Source of the DNA: Candidatus Nitrosotalea sinensis
GTDB lineage: Archaea; Thermoproteota; Nitrososphaeria; Nitrososphaerales; Nitrosopumilaceae
DNA: 64,000 nucleotides
Assembly (NCBI RefSeq): GCF_900143675.1
Contig: NZ_FRFC01000003.1
Coordinates: forward strand, 374,095-438,094
Reading direction: 5' to 3'
Shown here: in pieces, positions 7,713 through 14,886 of the stretch
How positions within the stretch are numbered: the stretch's first letter is position 1
How the letters are laid out: each line of letters starts with the position of its first letter
Notes under the pieces: model-generated
What the model saw: the letters and a program-made list of their open reading frames with translations, nothing else
Told to the model about the DNA's origin: nothing
Database searches by the model: none
Made by a program: the position numbers and the translations under genes

Positions 7713-8594
7713 TTGGTCTATATTCGAAGTAAAAAAATAAAAGGTATCGAATATGCGTATCTAGTTCATAGTGTCTGGGATGAAAAATTAAACACATCAA
7801 GACAAAAGACGATAAAATATCTTGGTAAAGTTTCTCATATCTCCATTGACAGCATCCCAAAAGAGTTTCAAGACATTCCTAATGTCAGGACTTTTCTTGT
7901 GAATCATAATATAGAGAATAAAATTAATGTACAAAAAGAACATACAAAGATACGAAAAATATTTTTCAATCTTCTAATTGATGGAAACCTTGAAGGAGCG
8001 ATTGATGTCTATGATACATATTCAAAGTCTTTACACTTATCAAACTTCTATGACTATATTTTAAAAATTGTAATGTATGAGATTGGTGATCTCTGGAAAA
8101 ACAAAAAGCTTGAGATTGCTCAAGAACATGTAGCAAGCAATACAGCGAATTCATTTGTAAAAACATTAACAGAAAGAACGTCTGCCTCACAACAGGGATG
8201 CAAGATAGTAATATGTACTCCTGAAGGAGAATGGCACAATCTTGGATGCAATGTACTGCAATCCGTATTGCAGAATAAAGGTTTCAAAGTCTTTAATATT
8301 TCTCCTTCTTTACCTCATGATTCTGTTGTAAATTATATTCTAGATGTTAAACCTGATGCTGTCTTTATTTCTGTGACTCTTGCTGAAAACCTGTCTTCCT
8401 GTAAACGCCTCATACATAAGATCGAATCAAAATCTTCTGTACCTATAGCTGTGGGTGGACTGGCTGTGAAAGAAATGAAGGACCAGAAACTTGATGCCAT
8501 TGTATCTACTGATGATCTTGATAGTGTTTCTTCATTGGTGAAAACCATGATGAAAAATCAGAAAAAACCTAAACCCTATAATAAAAAAAGTTGA
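7713..8594 (+). CDS. Cobalamin-binding sensor protein, CarH/LitR-like core
   Basis: About 293 residues. The N-terminal ~55 residues (YIRSKKIKGIEYAYLVHS, IKYLGKV) resemble the N-terminal segment of IS1634-type transposases and lack a MerR helix-turn-helix. A helical B12-cap domain follows with W128-x9-E138-H139, the Wx9EH motif of CarH/LitR photoreceptors, then a Rossmann-type B12-binding domain with TPEGEWHNLG, giving the E-x-H-x2-G motif whose His175 should be the lower cobalt ligand. CarH-type proteins sense light through adenosylcobalamin; light sensing here is inference. A TTG at 7653 would add 20 residues, but the TTTTAAATAA box at about 7680-7690 fits the TTG at 7713. Eight bases later comes a pyrimidine-dimer glycosylase. 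Confidence 0.75.
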   Translation: MVYIRSKKIKGIEYAYLVHSVWDEKLNTSRQKTIKYLGKVSHISIDSIPKEFQDIPNVRTFLVNHNIENKINVQKEHTKIRKIFFNLLIDGNLEGAIDVYDTYSKSLHLSNFYDYILKIVMYEIGDLWKNKKLEIAQEHVASNTANSFVKTLTERTSASQQGCKIVICTPEGEWHNLGCNVLQSVLQNKGFKVFNISPSLPHDSVVNYILDVKPDAVFISVTLAENLSSCKRLIHKIESKSSVPIAVGGLAVKEMKDQKLDAIVSTDDLDSVSSLVKTMMKNQKKPKPYNKKS

Positions 8595-8602
8595 TACTCT
8601 AA

Positions 8603-8932
8603 TTGAGAATCTGGGATATTCCGCCAAAAAACTTGTGTCAATTACATCTTTTGGGAGAACATAGGGAATTACATGCAATTTGGACTATATTGACACAAAA
8701 TAAGATGGGCTATACTCATCATCCAGAAACATTGCGCTGGAAAAACAAGTTACACGCACTGTATAATAGACATAGTTTACTAGTATCTGAAATGAAACGT
8801 CGCGGATATCACCACAAAAGTGATTTGGATAAAAGACTGGCCATAGGTTCTACAAAACAAACCAAATTTATCAATTCTCTCGAAGAACAGGTAGAAATCT
8901 TAAAAAATAAAAAATGTAAATGTAATGTCTAA
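8603..8932 (+). CDS. Pyrimidine dimer DNA glycosylase (T4 endonuclease V family)
   Basis: A 109-residue protein beginning at TTG: MRIWDIPPKNLCQLHLLGEH and REL, then GYTHHPETLRW, LYNRHSLLVSEMKRRGY and HHKSDLD, all hallmarks of the Pyr_excise family. Phage T4 endonuclease V uses its N-terminal amine and Glu23 to cleave at UV-induced cyclobutane dimers; Glu22 here matches that residue in the HxxxEHREL-like helix. The TTG start is supported because the family starts exactly at MRIW. Residue 2 is Arg, so the initiator Met may not be removed, unlike T4. It lies 8 bases after the B12-sensor gene and is probably co-transcribed. Confidence 0.87.
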   Translation: MRIWDIPPKNLCQLHLLGEHRELHAIWTILTQNKMGYTHHPETLRWKNKLHALYNRHSLLVSEMKRRGYHHKSDLDKRLAIGSTKQTKFINSLEEQVEILKNKKCKCNV

Positions 8933-8946
8933 GTTCATGAATTATT

Positions 8947-9414
8947 ATGATGACACCTGATTTACTCTCTTTTGCTGTGGCATTTCTTGGTGGTCTATTT
9001 GCTACTCTTTTGATGACTGCAACAGAAATTCCATCGTGGAAGAAATGGGGATTGCAGGGTGTATTAGAATGGCATGAAAATCAAGTACTATGTGTTAAAT
9101 TTTTCAAATTATCAAAATCAAATCTTCATTTCAAAGGAATTTTTTTGTTACATTTTGTAAATGGTGGTTTGGGAAGTATGGGATTTTTGTTAGCATTGTG
9201 GATATTCCCAATTGCTCTTGGAAGTTTGTTTTTCTCAGGAATACTATATGGATTATTTCTATGGGTTGTCACATTACTTCCTATCCACAAACCTATAACA
9301 GGAATATCACTACGAACTCATCCTGATGGAATACTGCCATCTGTTTCAAGTTTTATTGGTCATGTTGTATATGGGATTGCTATTGGGTATTTTTTCTTGA
9401 ATCTACCTGTATAG
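8947..9414 (+). CDS. Four-helix membrane protein, unknown
   Basis: A 155-residue integral membrane protein with about four hydrophobic helices: AVAFLGGLFATLLMTA, GGLGSMGFLLALWIFPIAL, ILYGLFLWVVTLLPI and FIGHVVYGIAIGYFFL. Between the first two is a soluble loop with EWHENQV and FLLHFVNGG. No family was recognised. It starts 14 bases after the dimer glycosylase and may be the third gene of the B12-sensor operon, which raises the possibility that it takes part in the same light or UV response, but nothing in its sequence shows this. Confidence 0.65.
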   Translation: MMTPDLLSFAVAFLGGLFATLLMTATEIPSWKKWGLQGVLEWHENQVLCVKFFKLSKSNLHFKGIFLLHFVNGGLGSMGFLLALWIFPIALGSLFFSGILYGLFLWVVTLLPIHKPITGISLRTHPDGILPSVSSFIGHVVYGIAIGYFFLNLPV

Positions 9415-9488
9415 ACATATGTGTAAATTGTATTTGAAAATAAAGTTGTAATGTGAAAGATAATGCTTGGTTGGATTTGAGTGCGTAC

Positions 9489-10244
9489 TTATGACACTGT
9501 TACTACGCCAATTCTCCAAGGATGGATAGAGCAATAGTAGTGGTATACTCCTGGTTTGGTAAACTTGTAGACAAAGGTATCACCTGTTTTTAGAACTGGA
9601 CTGTTAAACATTGGGATGATGATTCCCTTGTCATTTATGCTTTGGATTGTATGGCCTATGTTGTCTTGGTTTTGCCATGTAACTGTGGTACCTCTCAAAA
9701 TCTCTAGATTAAGTGGTACGAAGAATCCCACACTGGACTGTGCAGAGTTTCCATTTGGAATTGTTATACTTGCTGTAAGTGATGAACTTGATGTTCCTGC
9801 ATTAAGATAGTCTTTGCTATTTGCTAGATACTCTAATAGGTAATTCTGACCATTTCCTGTCATCTCTGCACTTATCTTCCATAATGAACCTGCTCCTGAT
9901 GAAATGACTCTACTTCCATCTAGAACTAGAGAATATGATATATTTTGTCTAGATGTGACTGGCCCGGTAGCATGAAATGAACCATCTCCATTATATGCAA
10001 ACTGCCATCCATTTGATGCAATCTTTGCAATTATTATGGAATTCTCTGAGTTAATCATAACATAACCACTATCAACTGTTTGATTGTGCAAGAAAATCTT
10101 GACACTTGATGTATACATTTTAGGCGAGTCACCATTTATCAAAGCAAATCCTGATCCCTTTATTCCAGTCTGTGGTGAATCTGCAAATGCTGTATTAACT
10201 GCTAATATTGATACTGCAATCAAAAGTACTATGGCTAATCTCAT
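9489..10244 (-). CDS. Secreted cupredoxin-domain protein
   Basis: A 251-residue exported protein with a signal peptide ending near AFA (residue 21). About 140 residues of unassigned beta-rich sequence precede a plastocyanin/azurin-like domain from about residue 170: FFVPLNLEILRGTTVTWQNQ, the first copper histidine in NIGHTI, and the Cys/His loop YHYYCSIHPWRIG. The Met usual three residues after the loop histidine is Arg here, so the type-1 copper site would lack its axial Met. It may be an extracellular electron carrier or copper protein. Its promoter, shared with the Nramp gene, holds two palindromes. Confidence 0.78.
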   Translation of the reverse strand: MRLAIVLLIAVSILAVNTAFADSPQTGIKGSGFALINGDSPKMYTSSVKIFLHNQTVDSGYVMINSENSIIIAKIASNGWQFAYNGDGSFHATGPVTSRQNISYSLVLDGSRVISSGAGSLWKISAEMTGNGQNYLLEYLANSKDYLNAGTSSSSLTASITIPNGNSAQSSVGFFVPLNLEILRGTTVTWQNQDNIGHTIQSINDKGIIIPMFNSPVLKTGDTFVYKFTKPGVYHYYCSIHPWRIGVVTVS

Positions 10245-10286
10245 ATCTAGTTGATACTTGATAACTGGATTTTAACCGACGCTAAA

Positions 10287-10302
10287 TTATCAACACTGAT
10301 AA
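10287..10302. promoter_or_regulatory. Palindromic operator candidate (copy 3)
   Basis: TTATCA-ACAC-TGATAA, same arms and 4-base spacer as the copies at 2542 and 4882, placed 43 bases upstream of the cupredoxin ATG. Confidence 0.55.
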
Positions 10303-10325
10303 CCATTCACGGACAATATCGTCTG

Positions 10326-10341
10326 TTATCAAATTCGATAA
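10326..10341. promoter_or_regulatory. Palindromic operator candidate (copy 4, one mismatch)
   Basis: TTATCA-AATT-CGATAA, differing from the consensus by one base in the right arm. It lies 24 bases after copy 3 and 79 bases before the Nramp start, giving a tandem pair in this divergent promoter. Confidence 0.5.
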
Positions 10342-10419
10342 TTTAGAATTCTTTTTAATTAAATGGGAGTAATTTCTAAGCATGTCTGTCTTGCAAATTC
10401 TTTGTAAAGGTGTAAGTAC

Positions 10420-11715
10420 TTGTTTGATAGACTGAATTCCTTTTTCAAAAGCTTGGGACCGGGATTAATCACTGGAGCATCTGATGACGATCCGTCTGGA
10501 ATAGCGACTTATTCACAAGCAGGGGCACAATTTGGATTTGGAATGTTATGGTTGGCATTGTTCCAGTTACCTTTAATGATTACAATTCAAGAAATGTGTG
10601 CGCGAATTGGACTTGTTACTGGTGGTGGTCTTGCAAATATTATGAAACATAGGTATTCAAAAAGTACTGTTTATCCCATAATAGGTCTGCTTCTTATTGC
10701 AAATACAATAAACATTGGAGCAGATATTGGTGCCATGTCTGCATCAATAACTCTAGTCTTACCGCAAATTCCAATAGTGGCAATCACAATACTATTTTCT
10801 GCATTTATAGTATGTATGGAAATTTTCATTTCTTATAGAAAATATGTTACTATGCTCAAGTATCTTACTCTAAGTCTGCTTGCGTATGTTGTTACGGCAT
10901 TTATTGTAGGAGGGAATTGGAAAGATATTGTTGTATCAAGTATCGTACCGCATTTTGAATTTACTTCTGAATTTGTAATGTTGTTTGTTGCAATCTTTGG
11001 TACTACTATATCCCCATACTTGTTTTTCTGGCAAACTTCTCAAGAAGCTGAAGAAGATGTTGCAAAAAATAAGATATCTGAAATTGGGAAAGGTATGCCA
11101 AAAATTCTAAAAAAAGAAATCAAAACCATGCGAAAAGATGTAGCAATAGGGATGGGATTGTCACAGGTGATAATGTGGTTTATCATTCTAACTACTGCTG
11201 GAACTTTACATGTACATGGTCTTACTGATATTGCTACTGCTGATGACGCAGCTAAATCACTAGAACCTCTTGTAAAAACATTCCCTCATGCTGGAGAGAT
11301 TGCAAAAACCATATTCGCTTTAGGCATAATTGGCACTGGGTTACTTGCAATACCTGTTCTAGCGGGTTCATCTGCATATGCCTTGTCAGAAGAATTTGGA
11401 TGGAAAGAGGGACTAGGCAAGAAATTCAAACAGGCAAAAGGATTCTACTTGATCATTATAGCATCCACCGTTGTAGGTTTGTGGATAAACTTTACAGATG
11501 TTGATCCAATTAAAGCTCTGATATATGCAGCTGTGATAAATGGAATAATTGCAGTTCCACTCCTTGTATTTATCATGAAGATAGGCAGTGACAGAAAAAT
11601 ACTAGATGGTATTACTAATGGAAAAATGTCAAATTCTATGGGCTGGATTACTGTTGGGATAATGGGATTCTCAGTAATAGTCATGTTTATGACTTGGGCA
11701 AAATTGATTATCTGA
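10420..11715 (+). CDS. Nramp-family divalent metal transporter, non-canonical site
   Basis: A 431-residue membrane protein with about 11 helices. The N-terminus SLGPGLITGASDDDPSGIAT is the Nramp helix-1 signature, but the canonical DPGN is DPSG, and helix 6, which normally reads MPH, has TTISPYLFFWQ. Canonical Nramps import Mn2+ or Fe2+ with protons through Asp, Asn and Met ligands; with the Asn and Met changed, the substrate may differ (Mg2+-type Nramp relatives show such changes). TTG is the only start after an in-frame stop at 10405. The palindromes upstream suggest shared control with the cupredoxin and stress genes. Confidence 0.85.
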   Translation: MFDRLNSFFKSLGPGLITGASDDDPSGIATYSQAGAQFGFGMLWLALFQLPLMITIQEMCARIGLVTGGGLANIMKHRYSKSTVYPIIGLLLIANTINIGADIGAMSASITLVLPQIPIVAITILFSAFIVCMEIFISYRKYVTMLKYLTLSLLAYVVTAFIVGGNWKDIVVSSIVPHFEFTSEFVMLFVAIFGTTISPYLFFWQTSQEAEEDVAKNKISEIGKGMPKILKKEIKTMRKDVAIGMGLSQVIMWFIILTTAGTLHVHGLTDIATADDAAKSLEPLVKTFPHAGEIAKTIFALGIIGTGLLAIPVLAGSSAYALSEEFGWKEGLGKKFKQAKGFYLIIIASTVVGLWINFTDVDPIKALIYAAVINGIIAVPLLVFIMKIGSDRKILDGITNGKMSNSMGWITVGIMGFSVIVMFMTWAKLII

Positions 11716-11769
11716 GGAGTAATTATCCTACAAATATACAATTAGCATTCTTTATAGCATGGAGCGGAG

Positions 11770-11949
11770 ATGCCAATCTTTATGGCATTTGATATAGATC
11801 AGACAATGCTTGTGTATCTCGGCATGATTACAGCAGGAATCTTCATTTTTCCAATATCGTCTGATCCTCCGTATTATCTTGTGATAGGTATAGCATTGAT
11901 TGTAATAGGTGGTTTCTTGGTCTATAGAAAATCAAGAAAAACTCAGTGA
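11770..11949 (+). CDS. Small membrane protein, two helices (59 aa)
   Basis: ATG 11770 to TGA 11947-11949, 59 residues. Two hydrophobic segments, MLVYLGMITAGIFIFPI and YYLVIGIALIVIGGFLVY, are joined by a short SSDPP turn and end in a basic RKSRK tail, which suggests a cytosolic C-terminus. It lies 54 bases after the Nramp gene and its last 7 bases overlap the end of the convergent gene at 11943. Function unknown; it could be an accessory subunit of the transporter, but only proximity suggests it. Confidence 0.6.
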   Translation: MPIFMAFDIDQTMLVYLGMITAGIFIFPISSDPPYYLVIGIALIVIGGFLVYRKSRKTQ

Positions 11950-12335
11950 GAATTTTGGAATTTTGATTGAGATTTTAATTTCTCTGTGAGTTTGCTAAAT
12001 ATTTCATTGTGCCCAACATCTGTAAAATTAACAGCTCCGCCTTCTCGTATTACTTGTTTTTCAAATTTTTCTTTTATGGCAAATGTGACTGAAGAATAAT
12101 GTATTCTCCCCTTTAGCTTCTCCTGTACTATTGTATCAGTATCAGGAAAGGTTGCAAAATGAAATGCCACTCCTCCTGCCCAAAAGATAGTGGGAATACC
12201 TCCGCCTGCAGATCTTGCACTGGCAATTATCTGTATTATCCAATCTTCGAATTTTAGCTCTAGAACCTCGTGGATTACTAGTTGGTTCCATGGTTCTATT
12301 GTTATTTCCAAGTCTTGATTAGAACTCGAGCTCAT
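11943..12335 (-). CDS. Conserved-looking hypothetical protein (130 aa)
   Basis: A 130-residue soluble protein without signal peptide or membrane helix. The centre is rich in glycine and aromatics (SARSAGGGIPTIFWAGGVAFHF) and the C-terminus is a basic helix (FSKLTEKLKSQ). No family was recognised. It is a single gene whose end overlaps the convergent microprotein by 7 bases. Confidence 0.6.
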   Translation of the reverse strand: MSSSSNQDLEITIEPWNQLVIHEVLELKFEDWIIQIIASARSAGGGIPTIFWAGGVAFHFATFPDTDTIVQEKLKGRIHYSSVTFAIKEKFEKQVIREGGAVNFTDVGHNEIFSKLTEKLKSQSKFQNSH

Positions 12336-12451
12336 GTTTTATTTAAATAAGAACAGACTTGAAACAAGATCGCTAAATTGTATTTATGTAAAGCCTCAGA
12401 AAGATGGATTTAAATACTATGCAAGTTTTTTGGTGGTTAGGTAATTTAGAT

Positions 12452-12553
12452 ATGCAAGATTGGAGTCAAGCCGGCGTATACATACCATTGATGGTAGGAC
12501 TGATACCAGGATTCATTTACTGGTGTGTAATTACTGCACGAAAACACAAGTAA
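12452..12553 (+). CDS. Single-helix microprotein (33 aa)
   Basis: ATG 12452 to TAA, 33 residues: a short amphipathic start (MQDWSQAGVY), one membrane helix (IPLMVGLIPGFIYWCVITA) and a basic RKHK end. An in-frame ATG at 12419 exists, but the TATA-like ATTTAAATAC ends just before it, so the second ATG, 39 bases after the box, is favoured. It resembles the single-span accessory subunits of membrane complexes; no partner is visible nearby. Confidence 0.5.
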   Translation: MQDWSQAGVYIPLMVGLIPGFIYWCVITARKHK

Positions 12554-12681
12554 ATAAAACCAAATCTTTTATCTTCTTTTTATGTTGATTTTCTAACGCT
12601 AGTTTAGTAGAACCTTCTAAACTATGTTGTATAGATTATGATATGTAGCACGTGATTAATCTCCTCATACAACATTCATTC

Positions 12682-13707
12682 ATGAAAATGTTGTTACTTT
12701 CATCATTTTTGGCTGTTATATTGCTTACAACAAATTTTGCTTGGGCTGATCTTCCGCCATCTACAAGCCTGGGCGTTACAGTTCTTCAAACAATCTATTC
12801 ACACAAGGTAAGTGACGGTACCACGCAGGTCTTCGGCGAGGTACAAAACAATCTAAGCTCACCTGTCAATGCTGTTACAATTGGGGTAACATTCATGGAT
12901 GATAACTCTAATCAAATTGAATACAAGACTGGCACCACACTTCTTCAGGTAATTCCAGCTGGAGGAAAATCACCATTTATGATATCCTCTACAAGTCCTA
13001 ATCCTTCCATTACTCAAGTACAGGTAAAGATTGCAGGATTCCAATCTTCTCCTGATAAGCAACAAGTGTTACAAATCTCTCCTGGAACTTTGCAAGTATC
13101 TGACAAACTTTCTATCTCTGGTACTCTTACAAACAATGGGGCACAAAAGTCTGCTAATACTAAACTCTATTTGATTTCATACGATGCGTTTCAGAGAGTA
13201 GTTGCTGTTGGAATATCTGATCCAATTACTGTCGGCCCTGGAGCCAATTCTGCATTTAGTATGACATCTGATTCTAACACACGAGCAAAATCATATGTAA
13301 TACTTGCCGAATCTGATTCTTATCAATCAAAATTAATTCCTGTAACTGCCGCCCAAGTAATTTCACCTGTAATTGTAGGTAACACTGTAATAACTGACTC
13401 TAATGGCACTTCATATTCTGCAATACCATTGAATGCATCAATGAAGATATCCAGTGGAATTCAATATTTGCTTAACTCCACACAACCATTTGTCTTTTAT
13501 GTTCAAATAAAACAATTTGACGGTAGATCTGAATTCATAGGAAAATCTACAGGAGTATTTCTTGGTTCACAAAATCAAACAATATCAGTAGATTGGAAAC
13601 CCCAGAATGCAGGTTCTTATTTTATTGAAACATATGTGTGGAATCCTGATGCTGTCCCTCTGTCTTCCTCATCTTCATTATCCCTTAATCCTATAGTTGT
13701 TAAATGA
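12682..13707 (+). CDS. Secreted protein with FxLYD-like beta domain
   Basis: A 341-residue exported protein: signal peptide MKMLLLSSFLAVILLTTNFA ending at AWA, then beta-sandwich sequence. The early part (VFGEVQNNLSSPVNAVTIGV followed by FMDDNSNQ and IPAGGKSPF) has the pattern of FxLYD domains, which are found in cell-envelope proteins; a second similar unit follows (SISGTLTNNGAQKSANTKLY). The C-terminal part is unassigned. A GTG at 12652 would place ten extra residues before the signal peptide, so the ATG at 12682 is chosen. Probably an outer-surface protein of unknown role. Confidence 0.65.
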   Translation: MKMLLLSSFLAVILLTTNFAWADLPPSTSLGVTVLQTIYSHKVSDGTTQVFGEVQNNLSSPVNAVTIGVTFMDDNSNQIEYKTGTTLLQVIPAGGKSPFMISSTSPNPSITQVQVKIAGFQSSPDKQQVLQISPGTLQVSDKLSISGTLTNNGAQKSANTKLYLISYDAFQRVVAVGISDPITVGPGANSAFSMTSDSNTRAKSYVILAESDSYQSKLIPVTAAQVISPVIVGNTVITDSNGTSYSAIPLNASMKISSGIQYLLNSTQPFVFYVQIKQFDGRSEFIGKSTGVFLGSQNQTISVDWKPQNAGSYFIETYVWNPDAVPLSSSSSLSLNPIVVK

Positions 13708-13735
13708 TAAAACTACCAAAACATTACTATCTGTC

Positions 13736-14200
13736 ATGACAAAATTCAAACTTGTAGCTCTGGGGGGAACTTTTGATATTGTTCATAAGGGTCATCTTGA
13801 GTTGCTACGAAATGGCTTTTTGATTTCATCCAAAGTTATAATCGGTCTAACAAGTGATGAGTTTGCACAGAAAAAGGGGAAAAATCCATCAAATGACTAT
13901 GTTACTAGATTTCACTCCCTTGAAGATGCAATTAAGAAGAATTTTCCAAATTCCAACTATGAAATAAGTAAGCTAGATAATGATTTTGGTCCTGCTGTTC
14001 TAGAAAATGATGTGGAAGCATTGGTGGTAAGTGAGGAAACTGCTTTCAAAGGTGATGAACTAAATAGACTGCGCAAAGCACGAAATTCTTCTCCAGTTGA
14101 GATAATTGTTGTACCTATGGCTCTTGCAAAGGACGGAATGAGAATATCAACAACAAGAATAAAAAAATCTGAGATTGATTCTGATGGAAACATACTTTGA
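13736..14200 (+). CDS. coaD: Phosphopantetheine adenylyltransferase, archaeal type
   Basis: A 154-residue nucleotidyltransferase that would transfer AMP from ATP to 4'-phosphopantetheine in coenzyme A synthesis. Visible are the ATP-binding GGTFDIVHKGH motif (T-x-x-H class), IGLTSDEFAQKKGK, VVSEET and the C-terminal ISTTRIKK, which corresponds to the ISSTxIR signature. The length matches the archaeal COG1019 family. An upstream in-frame ATG at 13697 lies inside the previous gene; the ATG at 13736 starts directly at the first strand. It follows the secreted-protein gene after 28 bases. Confidence 0.9.
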   Translation: MTKFKLVALGGTFDIVHKGHLELLRNGFLISSKVIIGLTSDEFAQKKGKNPSNDYVTRFHSLEDAIKKNFPNSNYEISKLDNDFGPAVLENDVEALVVSEETAFKGDELNRLRKARNSSPVEIIVVPMALAKDGMRISTTRIKKSEIDSDGNIL

Positions 14201-14253
14201 CTAATAACTTTTCATTCTTTGAGTAGGTTATCTAAAACTCTACAATACTTTGT

Positions 14254-14592
14254 ATGGTGTTGAAGGAATTAACCGATAAAATGCTACATGGAATGTCATA
14301 TGGAATTACTAATCTGAAGGAAGGTTTGGATCCAGAAAACATAGCACTTTGGTATAACAAAATTATTGGAGATGCAAAAGAAATGGCACCGCCATGGTTG
14401 GTAGACAAGATTGGTGTAAAACAAGATCCAATTTTATATCTCAAATTTAATCTAAATATCTCAAAAAGAGCAGTACGATATCTCATGATTGCAATAGAAA
14501 ATAATCTTGATGAGATGCCATATACAACAAGATTGTATTTTCTCAAAGTTCAAGAACTGGTTACTCAGGAAATGGACAAATCTCTTGTCTGA
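14254..14592 (+). CDS. Hypothetical protein (112 aa)
   Basis: A 112-residue soluble, largely helical protein. It contains GMSYGITNLKEGLDPENIAL, MAPPWLVDKIGVKQDPILYL and a C-terminal pair of helices ending in VTQEMDKSLV. No family was recognised. It converges with the small gene at 14596, leaving 3 bases between their ends. Confidence 0.6.
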   Translation: MVLKELTDKMLHGMSYGITNLKEGLDPENIALWYNKIIGDAKEMAPPWLVDKIGVKQDPILYLKFNLNISKRAVRYLMIAIENNLDEMPYTTRLYFLKVQELVTQEMDKSLV

Positions 14593-14595
14593 ATT

Positions 14596-14886
14596 TCATT
14601 CTTTTGTTATCTCTACTACATCTTCAACAACCAGAGTCGTTGTTATTCTGTTTGTCTCTTCAATTACTGATTGGATAAAATCTGCAAAAGACTCTGCCTG
14701 GGATTTATCTTTAAAAAGTATGCTGTGAGCTGACTTATCTTTCAAAGATATTATTATCTCGTTTTCAATTATCTCTAAGATTCCCTTAATGAAAATCTCA
14801 TTGTCTTCTTTTATGTATATTAGGCTTGCAAGTTTCTGTGCCTCATAATTGTCTGCACATGTGATATTTCTCTTCATTTCAGTCAA
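14596..14886 (-). CDS. Hypothetical small alpha/beta protein (96 aa)
   Basis: A 96-residue protein with strands ITCADNYEAQKL, IFIKGILEIIENEIIISLKD and a helix SQAESFADFIQSVIEET. The alternation faintly resembles Pcc1-type KEOPS subunits, but no diagnostic motif is present, so no name is given. It overlaps the start-side neighbour trpS by 8 bases on the same strand and is probably translated from the trpS mRNA. Confidence 0.6.
   Translation of the reverse strand: MTEMKRNITCADNYEAQKLASLIYIKEDNEIFIKGILEIIENEIIISLKDKSAHSILFKDKSQAESFADFIQSVIEETNRITTTLVVEDVVEITKE

Noticed and set aside
14596-14886. KEOPS subunit Pcc1
   Set aside because: Size and strand-helix order are similar, but no characteristic residues could be matched and the gene is not near the other KEOPS genes.
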